From Bradyrhizobium neotropicale (GTDB taxonomy: Bacteria; Pseudomonadota; Alphaproteobacteria; Rhizobiales; Xanthobacteraceae), in the NCBI RefSeq assembly GCF_001641695.1, contig NZ_LSEF01000023.1, forward strand, positions 1-50,341: a stretch of 50,341 bases of DNA, given 5' to 3'. The notes under the pieces were generated by a model. It had not been told where the DNA came from, searched no databases, and was given only the letters and a program-made list of their open reading frames with translations. Made by a program: the position numbers and the translations under genes. Shown one piece after another: positions 9,395 through 17,721 of the stretch. The number at the start of each line of letters is the position of its first letter. Within the stretch, counting starts at the first letter, position 1.

Positions 9395-10309
9395 TCATCG
9401 GGCGAAGACCCGACTGAGAGACTGCCACTCGTTCTCGCGCGCTTCGACCTGGAGAAGGTCGATTGCTTGTTTCGCTTCATGAGCTAGCCCGGATCCCTGT
9501 GACGTGTCTTTCGCTGCAAGGTAAAGGATGCGCAGGAAACGCGCGACAAACTCTGGGTGGGCGCCTGAAAGACGTATGCGGATCGGTTGAGCATTGCTCT
9601 GATAGTCGTAAATAAGTCCCACGCCACGCGGCATTTCGTTGCAAACCTTCGGGTATGTTCGTGGACAGACCGACTTTCTGACGAGCGAGTTCGCGATGTC
9701 CAGCACCGCGGAATAAGCGCCGCTTGGACCTCTATCCATATTTCCAACGATCTCGATTGAACGCTCGTCGGCACTCAGTTCCTTAACTTGCGTAGCCGCG
9801 TCAAAGACATTCATGCCTCGGATGTCTTCCTTGAAGTCGCTTCGCCCGTGCCCAAGTTCTAGATGGCCCAGCTCGTGGGAGAGCACCCAGAGCAAGAGGT
9901 TTCGCCGGTACGACTCGCGAACTGCTTGGCGATTCGTTTTCGTCGCGAAGATTGGAATGAGATAGAAATCATCGATCAAATCGTCGATCATCTTCAGGTC
10001 ACAATCGATGACCTTCTCCCAGCCCGCTGAGACGCAATTGTTCTTGTAAATGGCATTGCCGACATGCTTGGAGTTGTAGATTTCGAACAGCGCTATCTCT
10101 GCTGTGTCGGGAGTCCGTCTGTAGCTAACAGCGATCGGGCGCTTGCTGGTCCAGTAAGGTAGAACAGCCTCAACAACGTCTGAGACCGTGCCGACGACAT
10201 CGATTGGAGGCTTTTCGATCGATCGTACATCTCTTGCGGTTGCTAGTTGAAAAGAGAAAGGCAGCAAGATCGTGAAGGCCAGGACCAGAGGAACCGGTTG
10301 CTTTCTCAT
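9395..10309 (-). CDS. Exported zinc metalloprotease
   Basis: This 304-residue protein has a signal peptide (basic MRKQ, hydrophobic VLAFTILLPFSF, end near LATA) and the zinc-protease motif LSHELGHLELGH at about residues 147-158, with a downstream Glu in KELSADERS as the likely third metal ligand. HExxH with a distal Glu is the gluzincin/M48-like arrangement; the exact family is not settled. Cys pairs (NNC/DCD and KSVCPRTYPKVC) suggest disulfides. The chosen ATG is only 2 bases after the stop of the upstream peptidase gene, so the two are almost certainly translated from one message. Substrates are unknown. Confidence 0.82.
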   Translation of the reverse strand: MRKQPVPLVLAFTILLPFSFQLATARDVRSIEKPPIDVVGTVSDVVEAVLPYWTSKRPIAVSYRRTPDTAEIALFEIYNSKHVGNAIYKNNCVSAGWEKVIDCDLKMIDDLIDDFYLIPIFATKTNRQAVRESYRRNLLLWVLSHELGHLELGHGRSDFKEDIRGMNVFDAATQVKELSADERSIEIVGNMDRGPSGAYSAVLDIANSLVRKSVCPRTYPKVCNEMPRGVGLIYDYQSNAQPIRIRLSGAHPEFVARFLRILYLAAKDTSQGSGLAHEAKQAIDLLQVEARENEWQSLSRVFAR

Positions 10310-10311
10310 CG

Positions 10312-11667
10312 CTACTGCCAGTAAGAGTGTAGAAAGTCGGCCCAACGCTCCTTGGCGACGAACTCGACCTGATGATCTGTGTTCGTTTTGACGTACCCAT
10401 CCTTGTAAGGGTCACTGTCGAAGTCGGATCGTTCGGCGGGGAAGTAGATTGCCAGGCCTTTCGAGCCGGTTGCAGTTGTGCTCTTGGTCGATGCGTAATT
10501 TGTCAGGACCGTCTGGTTGACCGCGTCCAAGGTCTTTTTCGCCAGCGTTTTCATTCGCTCGTCAGACGTGCTCGCCACGTAGAACTCAAGAAACGACGGC
10601 AGGTCAATCGATGTCCGCAGTCCGTCGCCTGCTCCATAAGTTTGAAGCTTCAAGCGCGCACTCTTGATGGAACTGCGCTCGGTCGCCAGCGCGCTCTCCA
10701 GTGCTTTGGCAAAATCTGAAACCGAGGTCGATGCGTTTGCCACCTTCGTCAGGTCCACAACCGACAGGGTGGTCAAATGGCGGTTGCCGTAACGCGCCTT
10801 GTAAGCATCCACCACGGCGTCCGCGAGCTCGGTCGGTGTCATGGTCGGTTTTGTGGTGATCGACTTCATAACCGCTGCGTAATCCCAACCTGCGCCAGGC
10901 TCGAGTTCCTCGCTGGCTACCATCGCATTAGCAGAAGTGCGGAAGCCGTACGCTGTCTCAATCATCGACATCAGGCAGGCGTCATAACCGATCAAATCCA
11001 ACTTGCGGTTTAGCCGTGTCGCCAGTTGCGCCACACTTTTCTGGACATCGCTGTTGTAGAGGAATCGACCCGTGTCATCATCGAAGGAGACTGCGCGAAA
11101 TCCTCCTACCTGCGGCGACTCGCTGGGGTTACTCGCGATCTCGCTCATCGCCTGAACCGTAGATGCAGGTAGACGAGCCGCTCCCGTTACGCGCAATGAA
11201 GCGTCGCGCGCCATTTGGAAACGCCATCCTTGACCGTGGTTCCAAACGACGAGCATATATCTTTTGGCCGGATATGTTTTCACGGACCAGTCGATGAAGT
11301 CGTTCAGCGCAGCCGGAGATCCCATATCGGAGAGATCGGGCTTCTTCCGTAAATCCATTACGGCTGCTGATGGCACCGGTTGTTGGCCCTTCTTCACATA
11401 GAAGCGAAGTACGCCGGACCATCCTTCCGCCTCCTCAGTGACGTGAGTTTTGGGGCGGCCAAATTCTACGACGACGTTGACTTTATCCGTGCTTCCGACT
11501 GAAGCGATTTCTCTGAAATTCTGGATGGCGTCTGGCTCCAGGTTGTTCTTACCATTCATGAAGACCATCAGGGTCCATTCAGCCGGATTGGTCGCGGCCT
11601 TCACGGGGATGGAGTTCAAGAATGTGGCGAGAAAGCAAATCAGAAGAGCGGTGTTGTAACGTTTCAC
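10312..11667 (-). CDS. Clostripain-family (C11) cysteine peptidase, exported
   Basis: This 451-residue protein starts at GTG 11667, behind GGAG, and begins with a signal peptide (MKRYNTALLICFLATF, ending VKAA). The peptidase C11 signature is present: start of the fold WTLMVFMNGKNNLE, catalytic His in VVWNHGQGW at about residue 144, and catalytic Cys in IGYDACLMSMIE at about residue 230. C11 peptidases cleave after Arg or Lys and often activate themselves by internal cleavage. It is the first gene of a pair with the zinc metalloprotease 2 bases downstream. Both are exported, so they may act together in the periplasm or outside the cell; this is inference from context. Confidence 0.9.
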   Translation of the reverse strand: MKRYNTALLICFLATFLNSIPVKAATNPAEWTLMVFMNGKNNLEPDAIQNFREIASVGSTDKVNVVVEFGRPKTHVTEEAEGWSGVLRFYVKKGQQPVPSAAVMDLRKKPDLSDMGSPAALNDFIDWSVKTYPAKRYMLVVWNHGQGWRFQMARDASLRVTGAARLPASTVQAMSEIASNPSESPQVGGFRAVSFDDDTGRFLYNSDVQKSVAQLATRLNRKLDLIGYDACLMSMIETAYGFRTSANAMVASEELEPGAGWDYAAVMKSITTKPTMTPTELADAVVDAYKARYGNRHLTTLSVVDLTKVANASTSVSDFAKALESALATERSSIKSARLKLQTYGAGDGLRTSIDLPSFLEFYVASTSDERMKTLAKKTLDAVNQTVLTNYASTKSTTATGSKGLAIYFPAERSDFDSDPYKDGYVKTNTDHQVEFVAKERWADFLHSYWQ

Positions 11668-12699
11668 GTAAAGTCTCCGCAATGAATATACGCAATTGGT
11701 TCGAAAGCCTGATTAGGAGATCTCGCGCGAGGAGCCCGCGCAGGTGGCCTTCGATGTCACGAAGGCTTGTCCGCAAATATTCCAGCGTATTAAAACTGGT
11801 GTAGTGTAGCGCAAGCGCTATTTAAAGTCGAGAGATCATTCCTTTCCGGAGGTGAGGGGGCAAGTCGGACAACTTTTGCTGCAAGTGCACAGGACTTGCA
11901 TGAGCAACGAGCTCGGACGACCAGCGAACCACCAAATCCGGGCCGTGCGCGATGCAGGGGTACGAGCAAGCTGGATCGCGATGCCTGCGTGCTCCGACAA
12001 CAGAGTAGTGCCGAGCTTGCTCAAGTCCTGATGGCTATTCGCGGACGATAAGATGATAGATTTTTTGCAGGGGGAATAGTCGACGAAGACCTGCCGCTTC
12101 ACCGCCCAATGGGCGTCGATCGTGCTTGCCCGTGCGTCGTTGACTGGAGTAACGAAAGCGCTGTCGGTTACGAAGGAAATGTCGTCGAGGATGCAGCGCG
12201 CGGCTGCCGAATCCGCGAGGGCGCAGCGCAGAGCGCATAGTATCGATCTCCAAGTTAGCAGCTTATCGAACGGAAACCCACGGCGAGCATTTTGCAGTTT
12301 CCGGAATAGATCCGATTGCGGGACAAGACGGCGATGGAGTTCATCGCCACTCGATCGCGCAGGCACGCATGCGCCGAGAGCCGAAAACGACATCCGTCGC
12401 CTTCGAAGAGGTCATGGACGCTCTCGACCGCCTCGAAGCGCTTCTGAGCAAGGTCGGCCCGTTCGTCGAACGATTTGGCGAGGATGAGACGAGCGAGCTG
12501 CTGCGCTACGAGATTGCCAACGCAAAAGTCGGGCTGCATACGGCTCGCCGCAATGCGATGCTGCTCGAGGGCATCCTGCCAGTCTGATGCTCGCTTTGCT
12601 GAAATCAGCGACCCGGTCCCGCTGAAAGCAGCGAGCGCTTGCCAATAGGGCCCCAATCGGCTTTTTGCGTCGTCGTCATACGAAACCCGGCAAATGTCC
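11668..12699. other. Gene-poor stretch with overlapping weak open frames
   Basis: About 1 kb lies between the C11 peptidase start and the AbiEi relic. Several open frames on both strands overlap and none has a recognisable family. The best candidate is a 72-codon plus-strand frame at 12369-12587 encoding a helical, charged peptide (VMDALDRLEALLSK), but it lacks a good ribosome binding site. Competing minus-strand frames at 11836-12393 and 12255-12740 look no better. The promoter of the protease operon should lie at its left end. Confidence 0.45.
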
Positions 12700-13137
12700 T
12701 GGACAATGCGCTCCGTCTCCTCTGCCGGGCTCGTTCGCATGGCGGGCGATCTCGGCGGGCGATGCCTTGCGTTTGCCCAGTGCTTCGCGCACGCCCGTCA
12801 ATGACGAGGTTGAGGCCGGGACTCTTCTGAAAACGCTTTCCGGCGCTTCGTCGATAACGGCGACGAGAGTTTTAGCGGGATCGTAGATGTGCGCGCGCAC
12901 GCTTCGATCATGTGCCTCCTTGATGCCGGAAGTAAGCACCTGCTCGCCGGACCGTACGAATTGGAGAGGAGGAGTTTCGATGCGAGATCGCCGATCATTT
13001 GGGCCCATGGCCATCCAGACGCGCGGCGGGATGGTGTCGGTTAGTCCATGGAAGGGAAAAGCCGAGGTCAGGCAGACAACGCCCTTCGGAACGAGCTTGC
13101 CAGCTTCGGCCAGGGTGTGGTGCGTCTCGAATGACAC
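12700..13137 (-). pseudogene. Decayed AbiEi-type antitoxin (type IV toxin-antitoxin)
   Basis: A minus-strand frame reads ETHHTLAEAGKLVPKGVVCL, then FHGL, RVWMAMG, IETPPLQFVR and HIYDPAKTLV, in the order seen in AbiEi-family antitoxins (transcriptional regulators of the AbiEii nucleotidyltransferase toxin). A helical tail (GVREALGKRKASPAEIARHA) follows. The N-terminal winged-helix part is missing or scrambled: the 18 residues before THHTLAEA look unrelated and no start with a binding site is seen. No intact AbiEii toxin is found beside it. I take this as a dead antitoxin remnant. Confidence 0.65.
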
Positions 13138-13450
13138 CCCGATAGCTGGTACAGCCCCAGCTGAGCTGAAGGACAAGGCCTTTCTCTTCATGCGCGAGAT
13201 GGTGGTTGCCGTGATACCCGCTTCCTAAAATCCGGAAGGGCGGACCATGCCCCGGCTTCTTAAAAAGAGCAACAGCACGCTGTTGTTGGGATTCTTTTGC
13301 TGCTGGCACTGAGGGAGTGGTACGAAATGTCGGATATGCGGCATTATACCCGACGTTTGGTATCAAGCGCTTATTCTTGAATTTGGTGTACCAGGCCTCT
13401 GGCGACTTTCTCGCTTTCAGAAGACTATCCCCTGAGCAAAGGAGATATTC

Positions 13451-13642
13451 ATGCATATCCAACACCTCAACTCTGAGGCTCACAGCGTATCAAAAGAGGG
13501 ATGGTATATTTTCAAGGATGGCCGGCGAATTGGCCCGTCCTCCAGTGAGGAGGAAGCGCGAAAGCACCCGGCAGCAGCCGATGAGGACGAAATCCTGAAT
13601 GAGCACGAGGAGTGCTCGCCCCCGGGGTTTGGCGATCCATAG
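13451..13642 (+). CDS. Small acidic hypothetical protein
   Basis: A 63-residue protein starting MHIQHLNSEA with a strong AAGGAG about 7 bases before the ATG. The N-terminal half looks like a small beta structure (GWYIFKDGRRIGPSS); the second half is very acidic (AADEDEILNEHEE). No family is recognised. The good ribosome binding site and natural composition support it as a real gene on the plus strand, separate from the minus-strand hipBA unit. Confidence 0.65.
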   Translation: MHIQHLNSEAHSVSKEGWYIFKDGRRIGPSSSEEEARKHPAAADEDEILNEHEECSPPGFGDP

Positions 13643-13849
13643 GGGACTGCCCCGACGATTGCTGACCAGCCGCCCGCAACCATCGTAAAAACCTGCCTGA
13701 AAAGGAACAGGTCCTCCCGGCGCTCGTAAACCCACTTCCGTCAGCTTCAGAAAACGAGGCCTAAAAACGCGCTCCAATTTCCGCGACCCACGAGGTTGCG
13801 GACCAGCTCTTAATCGGCGTGCGAAAGGTTCCCGAACCGATAACCCATG

Positions 13850-15073
13850 CTACAGCCCGCTGTAGATTGGGATGGTTGCGGCATGAGCGTCGACGATATC
13901 GACAACCTTTCTAGCCAGCGGAAGAGTTGACTTCTCCTTCGACCATATCTCTTTGAAGTTCGCGACCGTTTCTGATGCGGTGTCCAGGACGAGTTTCTCG
14001 GTAAGCCTGGCTTTTGCGGCGAGGTGCTTGAGCTCGTCCGTAGAAAACTCAATCATCTTCTTTGTGCGCGAATAGTTCAGCGCCATTTTATCGTCCGCGA
14101 TATATGGGATAGTCGAAAGCAAATCGTAGGCGGGGGACAAGATCGGCGTCCGCCGGTCCGGGTAGATGAGAGACCAGTTTTTGAGGTGCATGTCGGTATT
14201 GCCAATCAAGGTGCTGAAAACGAGCCTCCGGATGAATTCGGCAACGCCGGCATCGCCCGTTTCGATGCCGAGCACGCGGGCGATATTTCTATAGCTTGCG
14301 TGGTCGTACTTCTCGTCGGGCGCCACTGCGAACACTTGCGCGAAATCTTCCATCTGGATCGGACCATCGTCTGTCCGGTCAAACCTTCTCACCGCAAGAG
14401 CCTGTCCTTTGAGCTCGCCAATACCGTCAGGCAGGCCTTTGATCGCGTCGACATTGATCAATTGGAGTTCGGGCACGTCCATGCCCATGGCTTTAGCGAT
14501 CGTCATCATCGAATATTCGTTCTCAGGCACGCCCGGATACTGATGAGAGGGCAGCTTGACGACCCACGAGCCGCCGACGCCTTCGACTGGGATCGTCAGT
14601 CCACCGTTCTTTTGATCATCCTTCAGGGCTGAGAATTTCAGCTGCACACCAGCTAGCGAAAAGCGCAGCATGTTGTGCCGTTCGTCGGCAGTGAGATCTT
14701 CTTCGACTTGGGGAGGTAATCCCTCCGCTTGGGCCGGATGGACAGAAAGCGCGCCGGGGAGGTCCCGGCCGAGCATCCAGAGCAGGAAGAATTCGTGCGT
14801 TTGCTTTACGCCCGCACGCTCTGCCAGATATCGGCGCAATGGTCCTTCTGGCAACAGATTGGAAAAGAAGGGCGGAAGGACAGTTTGATAGGGCCTAAAG
14901 GCGGTAAGGAGTTTTCCGAACTGATCCTTGAAAGAAAGGCTTAACGTGGGGCGGTTGTCGTCGTCGACGTAGCTCTGGTTGAAAGCAAGCAGCGTCCGGT
15001 CCCCTTGCACGAGCGTCAGGGTCGCGATCGGGCTGCCATACAGGTGAACGTCCAAGACCGATACGTCAGGCAT
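13850..15073 (-). CDS. hipA: HipA-family serine/threonine kinase toxin
   Basis: This 407-residue protein is a HipA-type kinase. In the E. coli family HipA phosphorylates glutamyl-tRNA synthetase and causes growth arrest and persistence; the target here is unknown. Visible features are the N-terminal HipA domain (FFSNLLPEGPLRRYLAERAG), the glycine-rich SLAGVQLKFS and GSWVVKLPS nucleotide-binding parts, the catalytic loop NTDMHLKNW and the metal-binding LSPAYDLLST. The ATG overlaps the end of hipB by 8 bases, so the pair is translationally coupled. No frameshift or missing catalytic residue is seen, so the toxin appears intact. Confidence 0.93.
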   Translation of the reverse strand: MPDVSVLDVHLYGSPIATLTLVQGDRTLLAFNQSYVDDDNRPTLSLSFKDQFGKLLTAFRPYQTVLPPFFSNLLPEGPLRRYLAERAGVKQTHEFFLLWMLGRDLPGALSVHPAQAEGLPPQVEEDLTADERHNMLRFSLAGVQLKFSALKDDQKNGGLTIPVEGVGGSWVVKLPSHQYPGVPENEYSMMTIAKAMGMDVPELQLINVDAIKGLPDGIGELKGQALAVRRFDRTDDGPIQMEDFAQVFAVAPDEKYDHASYRNIARVLGIETGDAGVAEFIRRLVFSTLIGNTDMHLKNWSLIYPDRRTPILSPAYDLLSTIPYIADDKMALNYSRTKKMIEFSTDELKHLAAKARLTEKLVLDTASETVANFKEIWSKEKSTLPLARKVVDIVDAHAATIPIYSGL

Positions 15074-15641
15074 CGTGATCCTCGTCCAATGCGTAGGCTG
15101 GACGCGGTGCTTCTGTGGGGTGAGCAATCCGGTTGCGGACCACTTGCAGCAAGCCGGCGATGTTATCGAGCTCGGCTCTTAGTTGGGGATCAGCTCGAAT
15201 GTGACGCAGAATTTTTATCGAGTCCTCGACGAGAGCGACGTCGTCCTTTGAGAGGCGGACCTGTTTGAGAAAACGGAAGTATTCGGCGATACGGTCGAGC
15301 GCGGCTGAACCGCCCTGCAGCTTCTTCAATTTCGCGAGCAGGCGTTCGCCCTTGGCAAAAAGAGCGGACTGCCCTTCTTCTGCAAGGAATTCGGGAGTGG
15401 TCGAACGAAGCATGCCCTCTACAGCGGGGAGAAGCTTCTTTGGTACAAGTACGACCTCAAGGTCGAGCGCTCGCGCCATCTGGATGAAGCTCGATAGGCC
15501 GGGTTCGAGACGTCCGGTTTCGATTTGGGAGATGTGCGCCTGGGTAAGCCCGGAGCGGACCGCCAGAGCCCGCTGGCTCATTGCGGCCCTGATCCGCTGA
15601 CCTTGAACCTCTCGAATGAGTTCCTCACTCTGGTAGGACAC
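15066..15641 (-). CDS. hipB: HipB-type antitoxin and transcriptional repressor (XRE family)
   Basis: This 191-residue protein begins at GTG 15641 behind AGGA. It has an XRE helix-turn-helix (MSQRALAVRSGLTQAHISQI, about residues 21-40) and a long C-terminal part of about 120 residues, longer than E. coli HipB (about 88 residues). The extension is helical and charged and could be a second domain for toxin binding or dimerisation. HipB proteins neutralise HipA and repress their own operon. Palindromes just upstream are plausible operators. It is the first gene of the two-gene unit with hipA. Confidence 0.9.
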   Translation of the reverse strand: MSYQSEELIREVQGQRIRAAMSQRALAVRSGLTQAHISQIETGRLEPGLSSFIQMARALDLEVVLVPKKLLPAVEGMLRSTTPEFLAEEGQSALFAKGERLLAKLKKLQGGSAALDRIAEYFRFLKQVRLSKDDVALVEDSIKILRHIRADPQLRAELDNIAGLLQVVRNRIAHPTEAPRPAYALDEDHDA

Positions 15642-15733
15642 GATATAATATCCTAATCGCGACGGGAATTTGATAATGAAAATATATCAGCAAAAGGCTC
15701 AAAAGTCAAAGTTGATAATTATAGTTATCAAAC
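15642..15733 (-). promoter_or_regulatory. hipBA promoter region with probable HipB operators
   Basis: Three inverted repeats lie directly before hipB: GATATAATATC at 15642-15652, TGATA-N9-TATCA at 15671-15689, and TGATA-N8-TATCA at 15713-15730, the last extended to TTGATAA/TTATCAA. Spacing and layout resemble the repeated operators of E. coli hipBA (known to be TATCC-N8-GGATA). The region is much more AT-rich than its surroundings, as expected for a promoter. Binding by HipB is an inference. Confidence 0.6.
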
Positions 15734-16032
15734 TTGGCGCCTAGATAAGAATTTTATATCGATCGGGAGGTGGGGATTAGCCGCCGATTTTACCGGCTGG
15801 GAGCGCGTAGATCAGGTCGACCTCAGACACAAGCTTCGTTTCGGAATAAAAGCAATCATGGCTGTCGGTCCGGTGGAAATGTTTTCGTCCTGGCCAGGGA
15901 TACTCCCGGGTGATGCGCACGCTTTATCCGTTCTGTTCTGAGCGCGTTACGCGGCACGCGGATCGCGCGGTAAAAAGGGCGCGCTCGGCTGTGCCGGTCA
16001 GGCTCTACGCCGCCCGCTTACGCGGACGTTCC

Positions 16033-16138
16033 CGAGCCCAAGGTCTCGGCCCTTCGGGTGACGATCCTTCGCGCAAAGAGATAAGGTGCTCCTCGCCGGG
16101 GGCACTCGGGAAAGGGGCCCGCCTTCGGCGTCGACTAT
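16033..16138 (+). repeat. Dispersed repeat, copy B (related to 7964-8066)
   Basis: This segment shares about 100 bases with 7964-8066, including GGTCTCGGCC/CTTCGGGTG, ATCCTTCGCGCAA and GCTCCTCGCCGGGGGCACT, with mismatches and small gaps. A second shared segment begins about 50 bases later, so this copy is the most complete of the set. Confidence 0.6.
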
Positions 16139-16190
16139 CACTGCCCCTGTCCCGGGTGCCACAATTGACCGGTCACGTCGCTGCACTCGG

Positions 16191-16237
16191 TCCCGCGTGC
16201 CGGCTGCGCCGTCGCTATGCTCACGCTCCTGCGGGTG
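16191..16237 (+). repeat. Short dispersed repeat (related to 1891-1938)
   Basis: About 47 bases match 1891-1938, just beyond the IS66 transposase. Shared blocks are TCCCGCGT, GCCGGC and CTATGCTCACGCTCCTGCGG, the last differing by one base (CTATGCTGACGCTCCTGCGG). No coding function is evident. Confidence 0.5.
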
Positions 16238-16454
16238 CGATTTTGAGTGGCGCGATGCGTCTCTGGCGCACGCCTGCAAGCACTGCATGGAGAGCGAGTC
16301 ATGCATGTCCGACCGCTCGTCGATCTTCGCCAGATGGCATCGGCCACGCTGCGGTCTACCCCGCGATAGCTCGCGGCCTGATAGCCTCGCTATTGAGAAG
16401 CTTCTACGCCATGACGCGATCCTGATGATTGGTATCTGTAGCCAAGAATCGAGA

Positions 16455-16750
16455 GTTAAAACTGCGCGACCGCGAAGGCGATGTCGATCTTCCGGACGCG
16501 CTCGCGATAGAGCTCAAGGGCTGACTTGTCGAACGTCGTTGGCCGGCTAAGCGCAAGAACCCTGAAGTCTGCAAGATCTTGAGCGACCGGGTGGCCGCCG
16601 TTCGAGGGCTTTCAGTGGCGCGAGCGCCACGGCCGGCCTGAGCGTGTCTTTCGCATGGTAGAAGCCAGCAGTCGCGAGGCCCGAGACCACCGGCCCGGCA
16701 ATACGCCAGTCAGGGAAATCCATCATTTCCGGGGCCCAATGCAGACGCAA
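16455..16750 (-). pseudogene. Frameshifted remnant of an unidentified protein
   Basis: One minus-strand frame (from about 16750) reads natural-looking protein, RLHWAPEMMDFPDWRIAG then GLATAGFYHAKDTLRP. A second frame near 16455-16535 reads FDKSALELYRERVRKIDIAF and ends in a stop. Between them the sequence is not convincingly coding in any frame. I read this as two pieces of one decayed gene; its family is unknown and the join is inferred. Confidence 0.3.
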
Positions 16751-16898
16751 GATCGGCTGCGGTTGAAGTCACCTTCTGGAACGGGCATTGGGTAAGCTGG
16801 ATGCTGGCGGACACAGCGCGCGTCCGTCAGCCCTTCGATCGAGTCACCATTCGCTATGATGAGACCGTTTCGCGGGCAGGTCCGGCGAGCTTGCAAAA

Positions 16899-17105
16899 TC
16901 ACTGAGAGTAGGAAAGCTGATCTTCCGTAACTACTCGCTCAATATTCCCTGTTTTGCTCCTGATGCGATATCTAAGACGACCGTCGGCCTCAATGGGCAT
17001 ACATTGAACGATGGTATAAATCATTGGTTGATTAGTTTCGGCTCGACCTTGTGGCCCTTGGGGCAGGTGCTGAACGTCCTCATTCAGCTTATAGGCATAT
17101 GACAT
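16899..17105 (-). CDS. Small conserved-looking hypothetical protein
   Basis: A 68-residue protein, MSYAYKLNED to QLSYSQ, with AAAGG about 8 bases before the ATG. The core (MIYTIVQCMPIEADGRLRYRI, then SKTGNIERVV) looks like a small all-beta domain of a type I recall from many rhizobial genomes with no assigned role. No signal peptide or membrane helix is present. It stands alone on the minus strand. Confidence 0.65.
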   Translation of the reverse strand: MSYAYKLNEDVQHLPQGPQGRAETNQPMIYTIVQCMPIEADGRLRYRIRSKTGNIERVVTEDQLSYSQ

Positions 17106-17268
17106 GTGTCTACCTTTGAAATTTGCGGTCATTCTAGCATAGACCGTGCTGCGATGCATTGCACCCCCTCCCAGTAAAGGCAAGAAGGCGAAACGGGCGC
17201 GCTGCTCGTTTGGTGCATGAGTGCCTCAAAACGCAGCAAGTCCGCTCGTCCATAAAGGCCGTGGCTTT

Positions 17269-17604
17269 TCATGGCCGTAGACGCAGCCAAATTTCGGCAC
17301 TGGAATAAGTGTGATGCTCGGTCAACATGACGATGTCGACCACCCGCATTGATCGGGGCGGGTCGTAGATGAATTTGAGGTGCGACGGACGGGCGGCGAA
17401 GTCCGGCGCAACATCGAAGTCGCCAGACTCCAGCGCCGCAATCATCAGCCTTATTGAATCACGGTTGCTCAAGGGCAGACGCACCAGCGCGTCGATCAGC
17501 GCCTCAAGGGTCATCCCGTCTTGCAGCATTAGCCGCGCCGCGGCATCGCCATGCGCCTGTCGCAGCGCATCAACTATCGAGCCAACAGCGTGCGGGTCGT
17601 GCAT
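17269..17604 (-). CDS. Hypothetical protein
   Basis: A 111-residue protein starting MHDPHAVGSI. It contains a helical N-terminal half (SIVDALRQAHGDAAARLMLQ) and a C-terminal segment with mixed strands. The upstream GGAA is a weak ribosome binding site. No family was recognised. It lies 117 bases downstream of metE on the same strand, so read-through from metE is possible. Confidence 0.5.
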   Translation of the reverse strand: MHDPHAVGSIVDALRQAHGDAAARLMLQDGMTLEALIDALVRLPLSNRDSIRLMIAALESGDFDVAPDFAARPSHLKFIYDPPRSMRVVDIVMLTEHHTYSSAEIWLRLRP

Positions 17605-17721
17605 CGTTCCGGTTCGGCGGGGCCTGAGCCTCTGCGGGGAGAATACACCTGGAAGGGCAAGTCCCCGAAGCGATTGTGATGGAGGGGACTGGTCCCGATG
17701 ATGCCTCGGCACTCCCCGTGT

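Larger units (their letters stand above)
15734..16454. other. Gene-poor stretch containing repeat copies
   Basis: No supported gene lies here. The middle holds the two repeat segments listed separately (16033-16138 and 16191-16237). Open frames on both strands are long only because of high GC and lack any family pattern. Confidence 0.5.

Noticed and set aside
12255..12740. 161-codon minus-strand frame next to the AbiEi relic, considered as the AbiEii toxin.
   Set aside because: It shows none of the nucleotidyltransferase GS...D-D motifs or the later family motifs, and it overlaps other weak frames.
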